A stretch of 64,000 nucleotides of DNA from CAWGYT01 sp963826795 (GTDB lineage Bacteria > Planctomycetota > Planctomycetia > Pirellulales > Pirellulaceae): NCBI GenBank assembly GCA_963826795.1, contig CAWGYT010000020.1, positions 372,001 through 436,000 on the forward strand. Direction: 5' to 3'. The notes below the pieces were generated by a model. That model was not told where the DNA came from, made no database searches, and saw only the letters and a list, made by a program, of their open reading frames with translations. Below, in pieces: positions 17,982 through 27,125 of this stretch; positions within the stretch are counted from its first letter, which is position 1, and each line of letters starts with the position of its first letter. The translations under genes were made by a program, and so were the position numbers.

Positions 17982-18282
17982 GGGGTTTGTGCCCGACAAC
18001 CGCATGAATGCCGTCACTACGCACAAGGATCCTTTCACTGGATCACCAAGCTTCGGGAGCGCTGACATGCTGACAACCACCTCGACCTCTCCGCTTTGTC
18101 GTTCCTTCAAGACGCGGCACAACGACACGATCCGAAAATGGATCCCCGGGGGCTTGCGAATTTGACACCCTCTGCAAGCAGAAAAGGACGCGAGGTTTGT
18201 CAACCTCACTCCGGGCAATCGTTCGACATCGGGTGCATCTGGCGTCGAGCATTGTCGCCATCTCGCCGGCACGAAGCACGTA

Positions 18283-18360
18283 TTTCGCTTTCTGAATTCC
18301 CGGACGTGTCCACGTGCCTTCGCCCGCAGGAAGGAAGGACGAAGCTTCGATCGCCAATGA
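18283..18360 (-). pseudogene. C-terminal scrap of a second DUF1254-type gene
   Basis: On the minus strand, EASSFLPAGEGTWTRPGIQK corresponds to EAPSILPPGEGTWKPPGI at the end of the DUF1254 protein encoded at 12781-14265. About 25 codons are similar and the flanks are not. Neither a start nor the rest of the domain was found. The surrounding DNA, 17982-18282 and 18361-18723, shows no gene. Confidence 0.5.
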
Positions 18361-18723
18361 GCGAGGTTCGACGCGCCGGTCGTCCTGACCTAGCGCAATT
18401 CGTAACTCGCCTCGGTCGGGGGCACCGCTGCAAGACACGGAGTCACGGGGAAGTCGCTGCGAGAAGCCTGTCGGGCGGCGATTGTGGCGGCGGAAAAGCA
18501 GGTGGGTGCGCTGGGAATTGAAACGGTGGCTTCGACCGAGACAATCCGATGCGGCCAATCCCGTCGGCTCGCTTGCCCGGGCGAGCATTCTCACGGGCAG
18601 GTTCGCCATTTAGCGGCGGGTGCTCGGCTACCTCATCGCCCGGAAGGAAAAGCAACCCCTCGAGAGAATCACCGCAGGCCAACGCGACTCAAGCCTAGCG
18701 TGCATCGAGGGCTCTCGAGGCGA

Positions 18724-19062
18724 TCAATTCATCCGGAAACTGACGTACCGAAGATTAGTCAGTTCCGGGACCTCTGAGAGATCTGACAATCCGCGAACTT
18801 GATTTACTGAGAGGTATGGCACGTTCTTCGCGTGCTTGGCAATGTCGATATCGGTTCCAGTGCCACCGCGAATATCGAGCCACCACAGCGAGGCAAGACG
18901 CGAAAGAGACTCCTGTGGAACTTGGACATTCCACAGTGTAAGTCGCTCCGCAGATGCCAGCCACTCGTAGTCGTCATCGACGATTCGAGCGTGGTCAATC
19001 CAGTAACCGTTGTGGCTTTGTGACTGTGCAACCGTTCTTGCAGGTGCTCGTTTCTTTGCCAC
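18724..19062 (-). CDS. Short leucine-rich-repeat-like protein, probably truncated
   Basis: The 112-residue ORF shows a weak repeat of leucine-rich type: WLASAERLTLWNVQVPQESL, LSRLASLWWLDIRGG, VPYLSVNQVRGLSDLSEVPE and LTNLRYVSF. It stops abruptly after the last repeat, where such proteins normally continue, so the C-terminal part may have been lost. No signal peptide or ribosome binding site stands out. It lies between the DUF1254 scrap and the second copy of repeat D, in a region of decay. It may be expressed or a relic. Confidence 0.45.
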   Translation of the reverse strand: MAKKRAPARTVAQSQSHNGYWIDHARIVDDDYEWLASAERLTLWNVQVPQESLSRLASLWWLDIRGGTGTDIDIAKHAKNVPYLSVNQVRGLSDLSEVPELTNLRYVSFRMN

Positions 19063-19126
19063 TTTGTTTGCCGACGCTCAATTCGGATAACGTCTGGCGT
19101 CACGGGGCGGCCGGAGTGATGTCTCC

Positions 19127-19363
19127 ACCCCAGCGTTGCAGAAAAACTGCTTTGTGGCCAAGCCTTCGGGAGGGCGAAGCTCCTGCTGAGCCTTCTTTGA
19201 CAGCGTCTTCCGCTCCTGCGGCTCGGCAGGAGCCTCGCCCTCCCGGTGCGCCTGGATCTCACCGGATGTGAGATCCAGCAACAAGCGATGGCAAGTTCGA
19301 AGACCCCTGGTTTTCTCAGTCCAACTCACACTCGCAAAGAATCCTTTATGCAACTACAGGGTC
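19127..19363. repeat. 237-bp repeat D, copy 2
   Basis: It is nearly identical to 11973-12209 from ACCCCAGCGTTGCAG to CAACTACAGGGTC, in the same orientation. Its right end abuts the interior of an IS256 transposase remnant and its left end joins unrelated DNA. Confidence 0.9.
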
Positions 19364-19690
19364 GACTTACTTCGTCGCAAGGAGGGTGGCAGGATCTGAG
19401 AGCCAAAACGGACGCGGCTTTCAGGATCCGGCGAGCGATCACGGACGCGTGGCTGGGCGACTTCCAGCTGGCCGGCACGGGTCACGATCTCCCGGGAAGG
19501 ACGGCGACCGTTGCGAACCACAAGCCGTCGACCTGCCTCGCCACAGCGATCGGCATGCACCGAGGAACTCGTCCACCTCGGCTTCAATCGCCGCTTGCAG
19601 CATCTTCTGCGCTCCCTCCTGAACGATCTCGTCAAGCATGCTCCGTGACTCAAATTGCGCTCGGAAGGCCACGACTTCCGAATCCAACAT
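19364..19690 (-). pseudogene. IS256-family transposase N-terminal remnant
   Basis: On the minus strand the start reads MLDEIVQEGAQKMLQAAIEA and EVDEFLGA. After a frameshift near 19560 it continues RRLVVRNGRRPSREIVTRAG, then LEVAQPRVRD and FGSQILPPSLRR. This is the N-terminal part of the mutator (IS256) transposase family. The catalytic DDE core is absent because the fragment ends at the border of repeat D. Confidence 0.8.
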
Positions 19691-19852
19691 CTTGCCCTCT
19701 GGATTTACTTGCGCGTCTTTCGTAACCTTGGAAGTCGCGTACTCCGTGTGCCCTCGTCGGGCCGCTCGTGTCGAGTGAAATCACCGGCAGGACAGGCCAC
19801 CTTTCTTCAACCGCCTAGGCCACGACTTCTGACAATGGGGAATTCACGACCG

Positions 19853-20725
19853 ATGTCGAGCGACCTTTCGACGCGGCACCAGCCGATCAGCGATTTGTTT
19901 CCGCGCGATTTGACTTCCGATCAGTTGGACGCCTTGAAGCTGTCGTCATCGCAGGTTGAGTTTTACCACGAGCAGGGTTACCTGACGGGCGTCCGGTTGC
20001 TTGACGCTTCCCAGCTCGCGGCGCTGCGGGCGGAGTTGGCCGGATTCGTGCAAGCCGGTCATGAAGGACAGGAACTTTGGTATGAGTACCACACGAACGA
20101 GTCCGATTCGCCGGATACCGTCCTGTTTCATGCGCTGGGCGCTTGGCGGATTGGGGTCGCGTTTCATGACTTGCTGTGGAATCCAGCCTTCACGGTGGTG
20201 GCGAGCCAGCTGCTCGGCGGCCCAGTGCGATTTTGGCATGACCAGCTGTTCTGCAAACCGGCCCGTCACGGCGGAGTTGTCGCCTGGCATCAAGACTACT
20301 CCTACTGGACGCGGACCCGGCCGATGGCCCACTTGACCTGCTGGATCGCGTTGGACGACAGCGATGCCGAGAACGGTTGTGTGTTGTATGTTCCGGGCAG
20401 TCACCGGTGGGACTTGCTGCCGGTCACGGGACTGGCGGGCGACATGGACCGGATTCGCGAGGTGCTGACCGAGGATCAGTGGCGGCAATTCCGGCAGCCG
20501 GTGTGTGCCGAGTTGAAGGCCGGCGAAGCAACGTTTCATCACCCCTTGATGGTGCATGGCTCGCAGACGAATCGCACCGACCGACCGCGCCGGGCCACGG
20601 TTCTGAACGTCGTTCGCGATGGCGTCAGCTCGGCTTCGAACGACCCGCTGTTGGACGGGGTGCCCGTGGTGCCTGAGGGGGTTCCTCTGGGCGGCCAGTT
20701 CTTCCCGCGACTGACGACCGCGTAG
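19853..20725 (+). CDS. Phytanoyl-CoA dioxygenase (PhyH) family protein
   Basis: A 2-oxoglutarate/Fe(II) oxygenase of 290 residues from the ATG at 19853 (19835 is an alternative; the frame stays open further upstream but runs into IS256 debris). The iron site is visible as H146-x-D148 in AWHQDYSYW and distal H235 in PLMVHGSQTN, with a following Arg near 246 (RPRRATVLN) for 2-oxoglutarate. Other PhyH features are GGPVRFWHDQLFCKP, LTCWIALDDSDAENGCV and YVPGSHRWDLLP. It would hydroxylate a small organic substrate that cannot be named. Its stop codon is next to the start region of the EamA transporter, so the two genes are probably one unit. Confidence 0.9.
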   Translation: MSSDLSTRHQPISDLFPRDLTSDQLDALKLSSSQVEFYHEQGYLTGVRLLDASQLAALRAELAGFVQAGHEGQELWYEYHTNESDSPDTVLFHALGAWRIGVAFHDLLWNPAFTVVASQLLGGPVRFWHDQLFCKPARHGGVVAWHQDYSYWTRTRPMAHLTCWIALDDSDAENGCVLYVPGSHRWDLLPVTGLAGDMDRIREVLTEDQWRQFRQPVCAELKAGEATFHHPLMVHGSQTNRTDRPRRATVLNVVRDGVSSASNDPLLDGVPVVPEGVPLGGQFFPRLTTA

Positions 20726-20757
20726 TGGCTCACCGAAACCCCCCAGGAAATGTCGGC

Positions 20758-21837
20758 GTGAATACGGCGGAAGCGTCGGAACGAATGCGCGGCCCCTATC
20801 GTCACGAGATGGGCTGGATCGCGACGGGCTGCGGCGTCTTTTCGGCGTTGGGCTACATGGCCGCGAACGTCTGCCTTCGCTCCGTCACTGATTTGGATCC
20901 CGTTTGGGTCTCCCAAATGAAGGCCCTGCCTACCGTGATCGGTGTGGGGCCGTTCGTCCTGTTGAGGCTCATCCGCGGCCAGGCCCTGCTCCCGTCCTGG
21001 CGAATCGGGATTATCGTCCTGCTGGTGGCGCTGCTGGGCCAAGTGGGCGGCAATGTGGCGTTTCAATGGTCCCTGGGAGTCGTCGGCATCGCACTGGCCG
21101 TCCCGCTGACGCTGGGCATGATGATCGTCAGCGGCGCGTTGCTGGGGCGGATCCTGCTCGGCGATCAGGTGTCGCGCGAGATGACGCTGGCGTCGCTGGT
21201 GTTGATCGTCGCGATCTCCGTCCTCAGCCTCGGCGCGGGAAAGGCGCACGCGTCCATTGAATCGGTCGCATTCGAGGGGTTCCGCAACACGAATACGTGG
21301 CTGGTGGTGGGCGGCGTTGCCGCCGCCTGCGTGGCAGGCTGCTCGTACAGTTGCCTGAGCGTCGTCTTGCGTTACGCTTCGAATCGTGGCACCCCCGTAT
21401 CCAGCCTGCTCTTCCTGGTCGGAAGCGTTGGATTTCTCGTGCTCGGAGCGATCGTCAGCCAACGACACGGGCTGTCCGCATGGAGTTCGACGTCCACACG
21501 CGACTACGGCTACTTGGTCGGAGCCGGAGTTTTCAATCTGCTTGCCTTTGCGGCCTTAACCAAGGCCCTGCATCTCTCGTCGGTCGTGTTCGTGAACGCC
21601 TTGAATGCCTCCCAGACGGCGCTGGCCGCCTTGGCCGGCGTCGTCCTGTTCAACGAGGCGTTCACCGTCTCGATGGCCTCGGGTGTCGTGCTCACGGCCA
21701 TCGGCCTGTTGATGATGCGCGGCACGAATCGCGCCGAGCCGGTACCGCCCGCCGCGGTCGGGGCGCTGGGCCCGCCCGCGGTCGCCGATTCGCCGGCGGC
21801 GTCCCCCGCCTCCCGTTCGGAGGTGCCTGAAGCGTGA
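20758..21837 (+). CDS. EamA/DMT-type transporter
   Basis: This protein of about 359 residues has ten hydrophobic helices in two five-helix halves, the EamA arrangement, with GCGVFSALGYMAANVCLRSV in helix 1, VGGNVAFQWSLGVVGIALAV in the first half, and SVVFVNALNASQTALAALAG, FNEAFTVSMASGVVLTAIGL in the second. A Pro/Ala-rich cytoplasmic tail follows. Such carriers export or import small metabolites. GTG 20758 is chosen because AGGA lies nine bases before it; the frame is open from GTG 20725, which touches the previous stop codon, and ATG 20785 is also possible. The close link to the PhyH gene suggests the pair handles the same metabolite. Confidence 0.85.
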   Translation: MNTAEASERMRGPYRHEMGWIATGCGVFSALGYMAANVCLRSVTDLDPVWVSQMKALPTVIGVGPFVLLRLIRGQALLPSWRIGIIVLLVALLGQVGGNVAFQWSLGVVGIALAVPLTLGMMIVSGALLGRILLGDQVSREMTLASLVLIVAISVLSLGAGKAHASIESVAFEGFRNTNTWLVVGGVAAACVAGCSYSCLSVVLRYASNRGTPVSSLLFLVGSVGFLVLGAIVSQRHGLSAWSSTSTRDYGYLVGAGVFNLLAFAALTKALHLSSVVFVNALNASQTALAALAGVVLFNEAFTVSMASGVVLTAIGLLMMRGTNRAEPVPPAAVGALGPPAVADSPAASPASRSEVPEA

Positions 21838-22536
21838 GCGACCCGAGCTTGCCGCGCCACTGCCATCCGCGCCTACGCGTCGTTCGTCGAGGCGCTGCCG
21901 AATCTGCAGACGACCCAGGGACTCGTTCGCGCGGCGGTCGCGATCGCGCGGCACCGGCTCGAAGACGCGGATCCGCAACGCGTCGAAAACCAGCTGGCGG
22001 CGTTGGCGGAGCGGATTCGTGCACGCGTGCGTCAGCCCTCGCCCTCAGCGCCGATTGCCCACTTGCACGAAGTGCTCTTCGAAGAGGCGGGATTCGGCGG
22101 CAACACAAGCGACTATTACGATCCGCGCAACAGCTACCTTCCTTCCGTGCTCGAATCCCGCAAGGGAATTCCCATCACTTTGGTGCTGGTCTACAAGGCC
22201 GTCGCCGCACGACTCGGACTCTTCGTCCAAGGCCTCAATTGCCCCGGCCATTTTCTCGCCGAATTGGTGACCGATGACGAGCGGCTGCTGATCGATCCGT
22301 TCGACGGCGGCGCCCTGCTGACTCGCGACGAGGCCCGACAACGACTCCAGCAGTTGGTCGGTGCCCATCTGCCCGCGGACCTTCAATTGTTCCAGCCGGC
22401 GTCCCACGCCACCTGGATTGTGCGGATGCTGCGAAACCTGCAGAATGTTTATTCGATGCACGACCACTTTCCCGACGTGCAAGCCATGTGCGAACTGGAG
22501 CGACTGATCGACGGCAGTGGTCGGCCGCCAGGGTGA
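21834..22536 (+). CDS. SirB1-family transglutaminase-like protein, 5' frameshift
   Basis: The clear frame (from about 21865) reads AIRAYASFVEALPNLQTTQG, then LHEVLFEEAGFGGNTSDYYD, SYLPSVLESRKGIPITLVLV, LGLFVQGLNCPGHFLAEL and LLIDPFDGGALLTRDEARQR. This is the SirB1/transglutaminase-like core family. The expected GTG start at 21834, which overlaps the EamA stop codon, is in another frame; one extra base at about 21845-21865 would join them. The Cys and His in NCPGHF are the putative catalytic pair of the fold. The role is unknown; relatives sit in diverse operons. It is probably translationally coupled to the genes on either side. Confidence 0.78.
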
Positions 22537-22568
22537 CCGCGCCGTCGACCGCCTCCTTCGAGATCACG

Positions 22569-23033
22569 ATGAGCCTCCATTCTTGTCGACGTCGCGTGCG
22601 CTGCGGAACTTGCCATTGGCAATCGGTTTGGACACCCGACGACATGCTCGAACGGCTGCGAGCGCAAGGTAAATTACGACGCGAGCGAGACCCGGATCCG
22701 AATCTGATCCTGCATCTGACCGAACTCGAAATGCCATTCCTCGTCTGTCCCGAGTGCAGCCAGGGCGGCCTGACTTGGGAGCAGGTCCGCGACGACTTCG
22801 ACGACTGGGGCGACGCACGACGCTGTCAGCTCTGCCGTGAGCCCATTCCCCCGGAACGGCTCGAAATCTTCCCGGATTCCGTGCGGTGTGCGAAATGCCA
22901 GGACCGATCCGACCCCGCTCAGGCGGATGATTTTTGTCCTCGCTGTGGCGGACTGCTGCGGGTTCAAGCACGCGGAGGCGCGGGACTCGCGCGATACGCG
23001 TCCGTCTGCCCCGACTGCGGATACCGCAGTTGA
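22569..23033 (+). CDS. DksA/TraR-type zinc-finger protein
   Basis: From the ATG at 22569 the 154-residue protein carries three cysteine clusters: RRVRCGTCHWQSVWTPDDML, then PFLVCPECSQGGLTWEQV, then RRCQLCREPIPPERLEIFPD with SVRCAKCQ, and a final FCPRCGGLLRVQ plus SVCPDCGYR. The third cluster with its PERLEIFPDSVRCAKCQ run is the C4 zinc finger of DksA/TraR proteins; the last resembles a zinc ribbon. DksA-like proteins bind RNA polymerase, but the coiled-coil part of DksA is absent, so a polymerase role is uncertain. The start is preferred over an upstream frame overlapping the SirB1-like gene. Confidence 0.75.
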   Translation: MSLHSCRRRVRCGTCHWQSVWTPDDMLERLRAQGKLRRERDPDPNLILHLTELEMPFLVCPECSQGGLTWEQVRDDFDDWGDARRCQLCREPIPPERLEIFPDSVRCAKCQDRSDPAQADDFCPRCGGLLRVQARGGAGLARYASVCPDCGYRS

Positions 23034-23053
23034 CAAGCGAACCGCCGGCCCGC

Positions 23054-24751
23054 TCAGTTCCCGTTGGGGTCGGTCCCGTTGGCGACGGTCTCGTTGGCGA
23101 CGGGCGTCTCCGCGGCCCAGCGGATCCCGTTTTGCAACAGTTGCTGAAAGGCGGGCAGTTTGAAATCGTCGGGATGGCCAAGCGACGTATAGAAGACCCG
23201 TCCTCCGGCCGGCGTGGTGTGCGTCCAAGCAACCGGTTCGTGCGGCTGCCGATCTCCGACGCGTCCGAGCAGCAGGACGGTTGCTGCGGGGGACAAGGGT
23301 GAGGTTTTGTAGAGCCAGGAACGAACGCGGAATTCGTCACGCCGGACTCCCGCCAAGATCGGATGGTCCGCGTGCCGTGACTCGGTCCAAACCAAGGTCG
23401 GGGGATCATCCGGTCCCTTGTTCCCATGATGATCGTGATAGTTTCCCCCCAGAACCTGCGCGTCGAAATCGGTCCATTCCGCCGCGCCGTCCGGAAGGGG
23501 CTCACCGCGCAGGCTGAAGGCGTGACTGCTGGTGCGGATCGCCACAACGGGCTTGCCCGCCGCAACGAAGCGTTTGATCGTTTCGAGCTCCTTCAGCGGC
23601 AAGGTGCGCCGTCGCACACTGAGCACCAGGACGTCCGACTCGTCCAAAATATCGATCCCGGGAAAGCGGTGCTTGTCCCGACCATCGGCGAAGACGGTCT
23701 GCACCCGGAAGTCGTCTCCCAGCATTCGGTCGGCGAAATCCGGGAGGGTCGTATCCGTGTGATATTCGTCCTCGCCCATGACGACGGCCACTTGCGGCCG
23801 CCGGTCGGCCGGAAATCGATACGGCGTGCCACCCGCAATCTGATCGGAAGTCAGGGTCGGGCACCAATGCTTCTCGATGTGATCCACCACCCGATCCGTA
23901 CCGGTAAAATGATTCACAAACGGAGGCATCCGCGGATTGTACATCGTATCGGTAAGGTCCCGCACGAGGGCGACGTTCATTCCCTGGTAGACCAATTGGC
24001 GAATGGAGAAGGGACGCCCCAAGACACACATGTTGGTGTGCACCCCCATCACCAACACGTTTTCGATTCCACGCTGTCGCATCAGGTAGTAAGCTTCGCC
24101 GCTATCGGTGATCGCGTCGCCAGGGACAATCTCCAGCGTCTCGATCTGGCGCGTCCAGGGCGAACCGCTCGGGCATTGCGGCTGGCAGTCGCAACCTCCA
24201 TCCGAATCATCGATCGGTAACCTCGCTTCGTGTTGGGGATCCAAATGACACCAGTTTTGCAGCGCAACCTGCGTTTCCACGGGCGGCGCTTGCCGCGCCA
24301 GTTGCCGCTGCGGCGAGCCTTCGTAGGCATCCAGACAGCTGCTGGGACAATGGATCACAAGGATCCCCTGCCGACGCGCGGCATGGAGGACTTCGTTCAT
24401 GCGCGGAGCCATTTGAGCGACACGTCGCGTTGCGCCTCGGCACCAGTGCTGATTCCACATGTCACAGACCACAATCGCGGTCTTTCGTCCGTCCCACACC
24501 ACCCGCGACGTCGTGCGGTGCCAGACGCGAGGGGTCGCCTCATCGAGATGCTGTCGGCGAAGCCGCAACTCCAATCGTCCGGCGTGCGGATCAAGCGGCT
24601 CGGCGGCCTTCGTCACCCGCGGCGTTCCGCAGGCCAGCCCCAGCAGGCTGATTCCACCGAGCGCGATCCAGAAGGAGACGAGAGACCGCAAGGAGCGGGC
24701 CTCGTTCATCGGCCGTCGCGTGCGCGAATCATCGTTTGCCGCGTATTTCAT
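23054..24751 (-). CDS. Isochorismatase-like/ThuA fusion protein
   Basis: A 565-residue protein starting at the ATG with GGGAG upstream (the frame continues further 5' but antisense to the next gene). After a hydrophobic export segment (SLVSFWIALGGISLLGLAC) it has a cysteine-hydrolase domain of isochorismatase type, with Asp97 in AIVVCDMWN and the nucleophile Cys242 in GVHTNMCVLGRP. Residues from about 325 onward form a ThuA/trehalose-utilisation domain of class I glutamine-amidotransferase fold (VAVVMGEDEYHTDTTLPDF, VLVLSVRRRTLPLKELETIK, GRVFYTSLGHPDDFKLPAFQ). The fusion of these two modules is seen in planctomycetes. The substrate is unknown. The protein is likely exported. It is divergent from the enolase-superfamily gene. 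Confidence 0.85.
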   Translation of the reverse strand: MKYAANDDSRTRRPMNEARSLRSLVSFWIALGGISLLGLACGTPRVTKAAEPLDPHAGRLELRLRRQHLDEATPRVWHRTTSRVVWDGRKTAIVVCDMWNQHWCRGATRRVAQMAPRMNEVLHAARRQGILVIHCPSSCLDAYEGSPQRQLARQAPPVETQVALQNWCHLDPQHEARLPIDDSDGGCDCQPQCPSGSPWTRQIETLEIVPGDAITDSGEAYYLMRQRGIENVLVMGVHTNMCVLGRPFSIRQLVYQGMNVALVRDLTDTMYNPRMPPFVNHFTGTDRVVDHIEKHWCPTLTSDQIAGGTPYRFPADRRPQVAVVMGEDEYHTDTTLPDFADRMLGDDFRVQTVFADGRDKHRFPGIDILDESDVLVLSVRRRTLPLKELETIKRFVAAGKPVVAIRTSSHAFSLRGEPLPDGAAEWTDFDAQVLGGNYHDHHGNKGPDDPPTLVWTESRHADHPILAGVRRDEFRVRSWLYKTSPLSPAATVLLLGRVGDRQPHEPVAWTHTTPAGGRVFYTSLGHPDDFKLPAFQQLLQNGIRWAAETPVANETVANGTDPNGN

Positions 24752-24893
24752 GGAAAGCTCCCCAGATCCTGTAGATCGCGATGGACTGCTGCGAACTCGC
24801 CGCTCACGCCGATTGCCCGCACGAGGTTGCCCCGCCGTGCCGGTCCGAGTAGCATACGCCGAACCGCTTACGACCTTCAACTGCCAGCCGCCC

Positions 24894-26258
24894 ATGCCCC
24901 GCTCAACCGACTTGTCGATCAAAGAGGCCCGAGCGACCACCCAGCAGATCGAGTATCGCTCGCCCATGAAGTTCGGCGGCCGCGTCGTGACGGAAGTGAC
25001 CCTGTTGAACGTGGCGGTCGAAATCGAGACTCGCGACGGCCGTCGCGGGCGAGGTCGCGGTTCGATGCCGCTGGGCAACGTCTGGGCCTGGCCGTCGGGG
25101 CAAGTTTCCAGCGATCAAACCCTGGCCGCAATGCACCAACTCGGCGAGCGACTTGTCAACCAGGCCGATCGACACCCGCACGCGGGTCACCCCGTGCAGA
25201 TCGCCACGCAAATGGCGACGGTTCGAGAGAAAATCGCCGAGGAAGTCGAGAACGAGGCGAGATTGCCCGAGGCGATTCCAATCCTGGCCCAATTGGTGGC
25301 CGCAAGCCCGCTCGAGGCGGCCGTCTTCGACGCTCACGCACGAGCGCTCGGCCAAAACACCTACGATCTGCTCTCGGCCGAATTCATCGATCAGGATCTT
25401 TCCGCTTGGCTGGGAGATGCCTTTCGGGGCGAGTACTTGGACCAGTACACGCGACGCCAGCCCCAACCCACGATGCCGATCTATCACCTGGTCGGGGCCC
25501 TCGATCCGCTGACCGATGCCGACCTGGCTCATCGGATCGGCGACGGGCTGCCTGAAACCCTGGCCGAGTGGATCCCGGCCGACGGGCTTACCCACCTCAA
25601 AATCAAGCTCAATGGCGATGATCTCGCCTGGGACGTGGCCCGCGTCGTGGCGGTCGAGCAGGTCGCCGAGCAGGCCCAGGCCGCCCGAGGATGTGACAAC
25701 TGGTCGTACTCGTTGGACTTTAACGAGAAATGCGACTCGGTCCAATACGTGCTCGAGTTCCTGCGACAGCTGCAACATGAGTCCGCCCGGGGCTTTGCCC
25801 GCGTGCAGTACATCGAACAACCCACGCATCGCGATTTGGCGGCGCATCGCGAGAATCGCATGCACGCGGCGGCCCAGATCAAGCCGGTCGTGATCGACGA
25901 GTCGCTTGTCGATCTGCCCAGCCTCTTGCTGAGTCGAGAACTCGGGTATTCGGGTGTCGCGCTGAAGGCCTGCAAGGGCCATGCGGAAGCCCTCTTGATG
26001 GGAGCGGCGGCGCAGAAGTTTGGCTTGTTCCTCTGTGTTCAAGACTTGACCTGCCCCGGGGCCTCGTTCCTGCACTCCGCATCCCTGGCCGCCCGTATCC
26101 CGACCGTAGCCGCCATCGAGGGCAATGCGAGGCAGTATTGCCCGACTGGGAATCGGGGTTGGCAGGACCGGTATCCCTCGATGTTTCAAATCACCGACGG
26201 CACGGTGGGAACGTGGGTTCTGAACGAACCTGGCCTTGGCTTCAGCTGGCCCGACTGA
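24894..26258 (+). CDS. Enolase-superfamily enzyme (mandelate racemase/MLE group)
   Basis: A 454-residue protein from the ATG at 24894; the frame is open further upstream, but that DNA is antisense to the divergent fusion gene. The C-terminal barrel shows the metal and acid/base residues of the superfamily: K-x-K in LKIKLNGDD, Asp in YSLDFNEK, Glu in QYIEQPTHRD, Asp-Glu in PVVIDESLVD, and Lys in GVALKACKGHAEAL. The N-terminal capping domain precedes them. Enzymes of this group abstract a proton alpha to a carboxylate; the substrate cannot be named from sequence. It is probably cytoplasmic, although the length is somewhat above the usual 370-400 residues. Confidence 0.87.
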   Translation: MPRSTDLSIKEARATTQQIEYRSPMKFGGRVVTEVTLLNVAVEIETRDGRRGRGRGSMPLGNVWAWPSGQVSSDQTLAAMHQLGERLVNQADRHPHAGHPVQIATQMATVREKIAEEVENEARLPEAIPILAQLVAASPLEAAVFDAHARALGQNTYDLLSAEFIDQDLSAWLGDAFRGEYLDQYTRRQPQPTMPIYHLVGALDPLTDADLAHRIGDGLPETLAEWIPADGLTHLKIKLNGDDLAWDVARVVAVEQVAEQAQAARGCDNWSYSLDFNEKCDSVQYVLEFLRQLQHESARGFARVQYIEQPTHRDLAAHRENRMHAAAQIKPVVIDESLVDLPSLLLSRELGYSGVALKACKGHAEALLMGAAAQKFGLFLCVQDLTCPGASFLHSASLAARIPTVAAIEGNARQYCPTGNRGWQDRYPSMFQITDGTVGTWVLNEPGLGFSWPD

Positions 26259-26384
26259 GGTCGGACGGCCGTCCGCCTCGGACCGACGCTTGGGTGCCGC
26301 GTTGCCCAGTTTCAATTGACGGCGTGCCGAATCTCCGCGAGGATCCGCGCCGAATCCATGTGAATCCTTCCGGAGAGTATCGAA

Positions 26385-27125
26385 ATGGTGCGTCCCACAC
26401 GTTCTGGGCTCGCAGGACGGCATTCCGCCCCGACCAGGCGGCCCATTTTCGCAAAACGTCCCCATCTTGCTGAACCGAGCAGCCTGAATTGGCGGACCCA
26501 TCTCGCGAGAAGACTCGCGCTCGTTTGGCTGGTCGGCTTCGCCTCGGCCCCGGGCTGTTACTCTCCGTTTTACGCAGACCGAGGAGCCGCCTTGGGAGGG
26601 GTGACCGGCGCGGGACTGGGTGCCGCGCTCGGGCAGGCACACGGCAACACCGCGGCCGGGGCGGCGATTGGTACCGCCGTGGGTGCGCTCACCGGCGCGT
26701 CGGTCGGCAATCGCATGGATCAAATGGCCGCCGACAATCAAGCCCTCCGTGCCGAGCAGCAGCGGCAAATCGCCTCGGCGACAACGATCCAGGACACCGT
26801 CTCGATGACGCAAGCAGGGTTGAGTGACGAGGTGATCGTCAATCACGTTCGCGCCCGCGGCATGACGCACGCCCCGACAATCTCGGACCTCGTCGCGATG
26901 AAGAACGCCGGCGTCAGTGACCGGGTCATCCAAGCGACGCAGGAAATGGGGGCACTGCCCGTTCCGACTCCTGCGGCGGTCCCGGTCATCGTGGAGGAGC
27001 GGTACGTCTCCCCACCGGTCCCGGTCTGGGGCCCTCCCATGCACTATCCGCGGTGGCACCGACCCCCGCGATACGCGTACCCCGCTCGCCCCGGAGTCAG
27101 CTGGGGCATCAGCTTCCGAAACTAG
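26385..27125 (+). CDS. Glycine-zipper envelope protein
   Basis: The 246-residue protein has a basic N-terminus, a hydrophobic export segment ending in a lipobox-like APGC, then a glycine zipper (GAALGGVTGAGLGAALGQAH, GAAIGTAVGALTGASVGNRM) that would insert in or lie on the membrane. A helical region and a Pro/Tyr-rich tail ending GVSWGISF follow. GGAG lies nine bases upstream of the ATG. Glycine-zipper proteins of this kind are outer-membrane lipoproteins of unclear function. The TAG stop codon is contributed by the first bases of the palindromic element at 27121. Confidence 0.75.
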   Translation: MVRPTRSGLAGRHSAPTRRPIFAKRPHLAEPSSLNWRTHLARRLALVWLVGFASAPGCYSPFYADRGAALGGVTGAGLGAALGQAHGNTAAGAAIGTAVGALTGASVGNRMDQMAADNQALRAEQQRQIASATTIQDTVSMTQAGLSDEVIVNHVRARGMTHAPTISDLVAMKNAGVSDRVIQATQEMGALPVPTPAAVPVIVEERYVSPPVPVWGPPMHYPRWHRPPRYAYPARPGVSWGISFRN

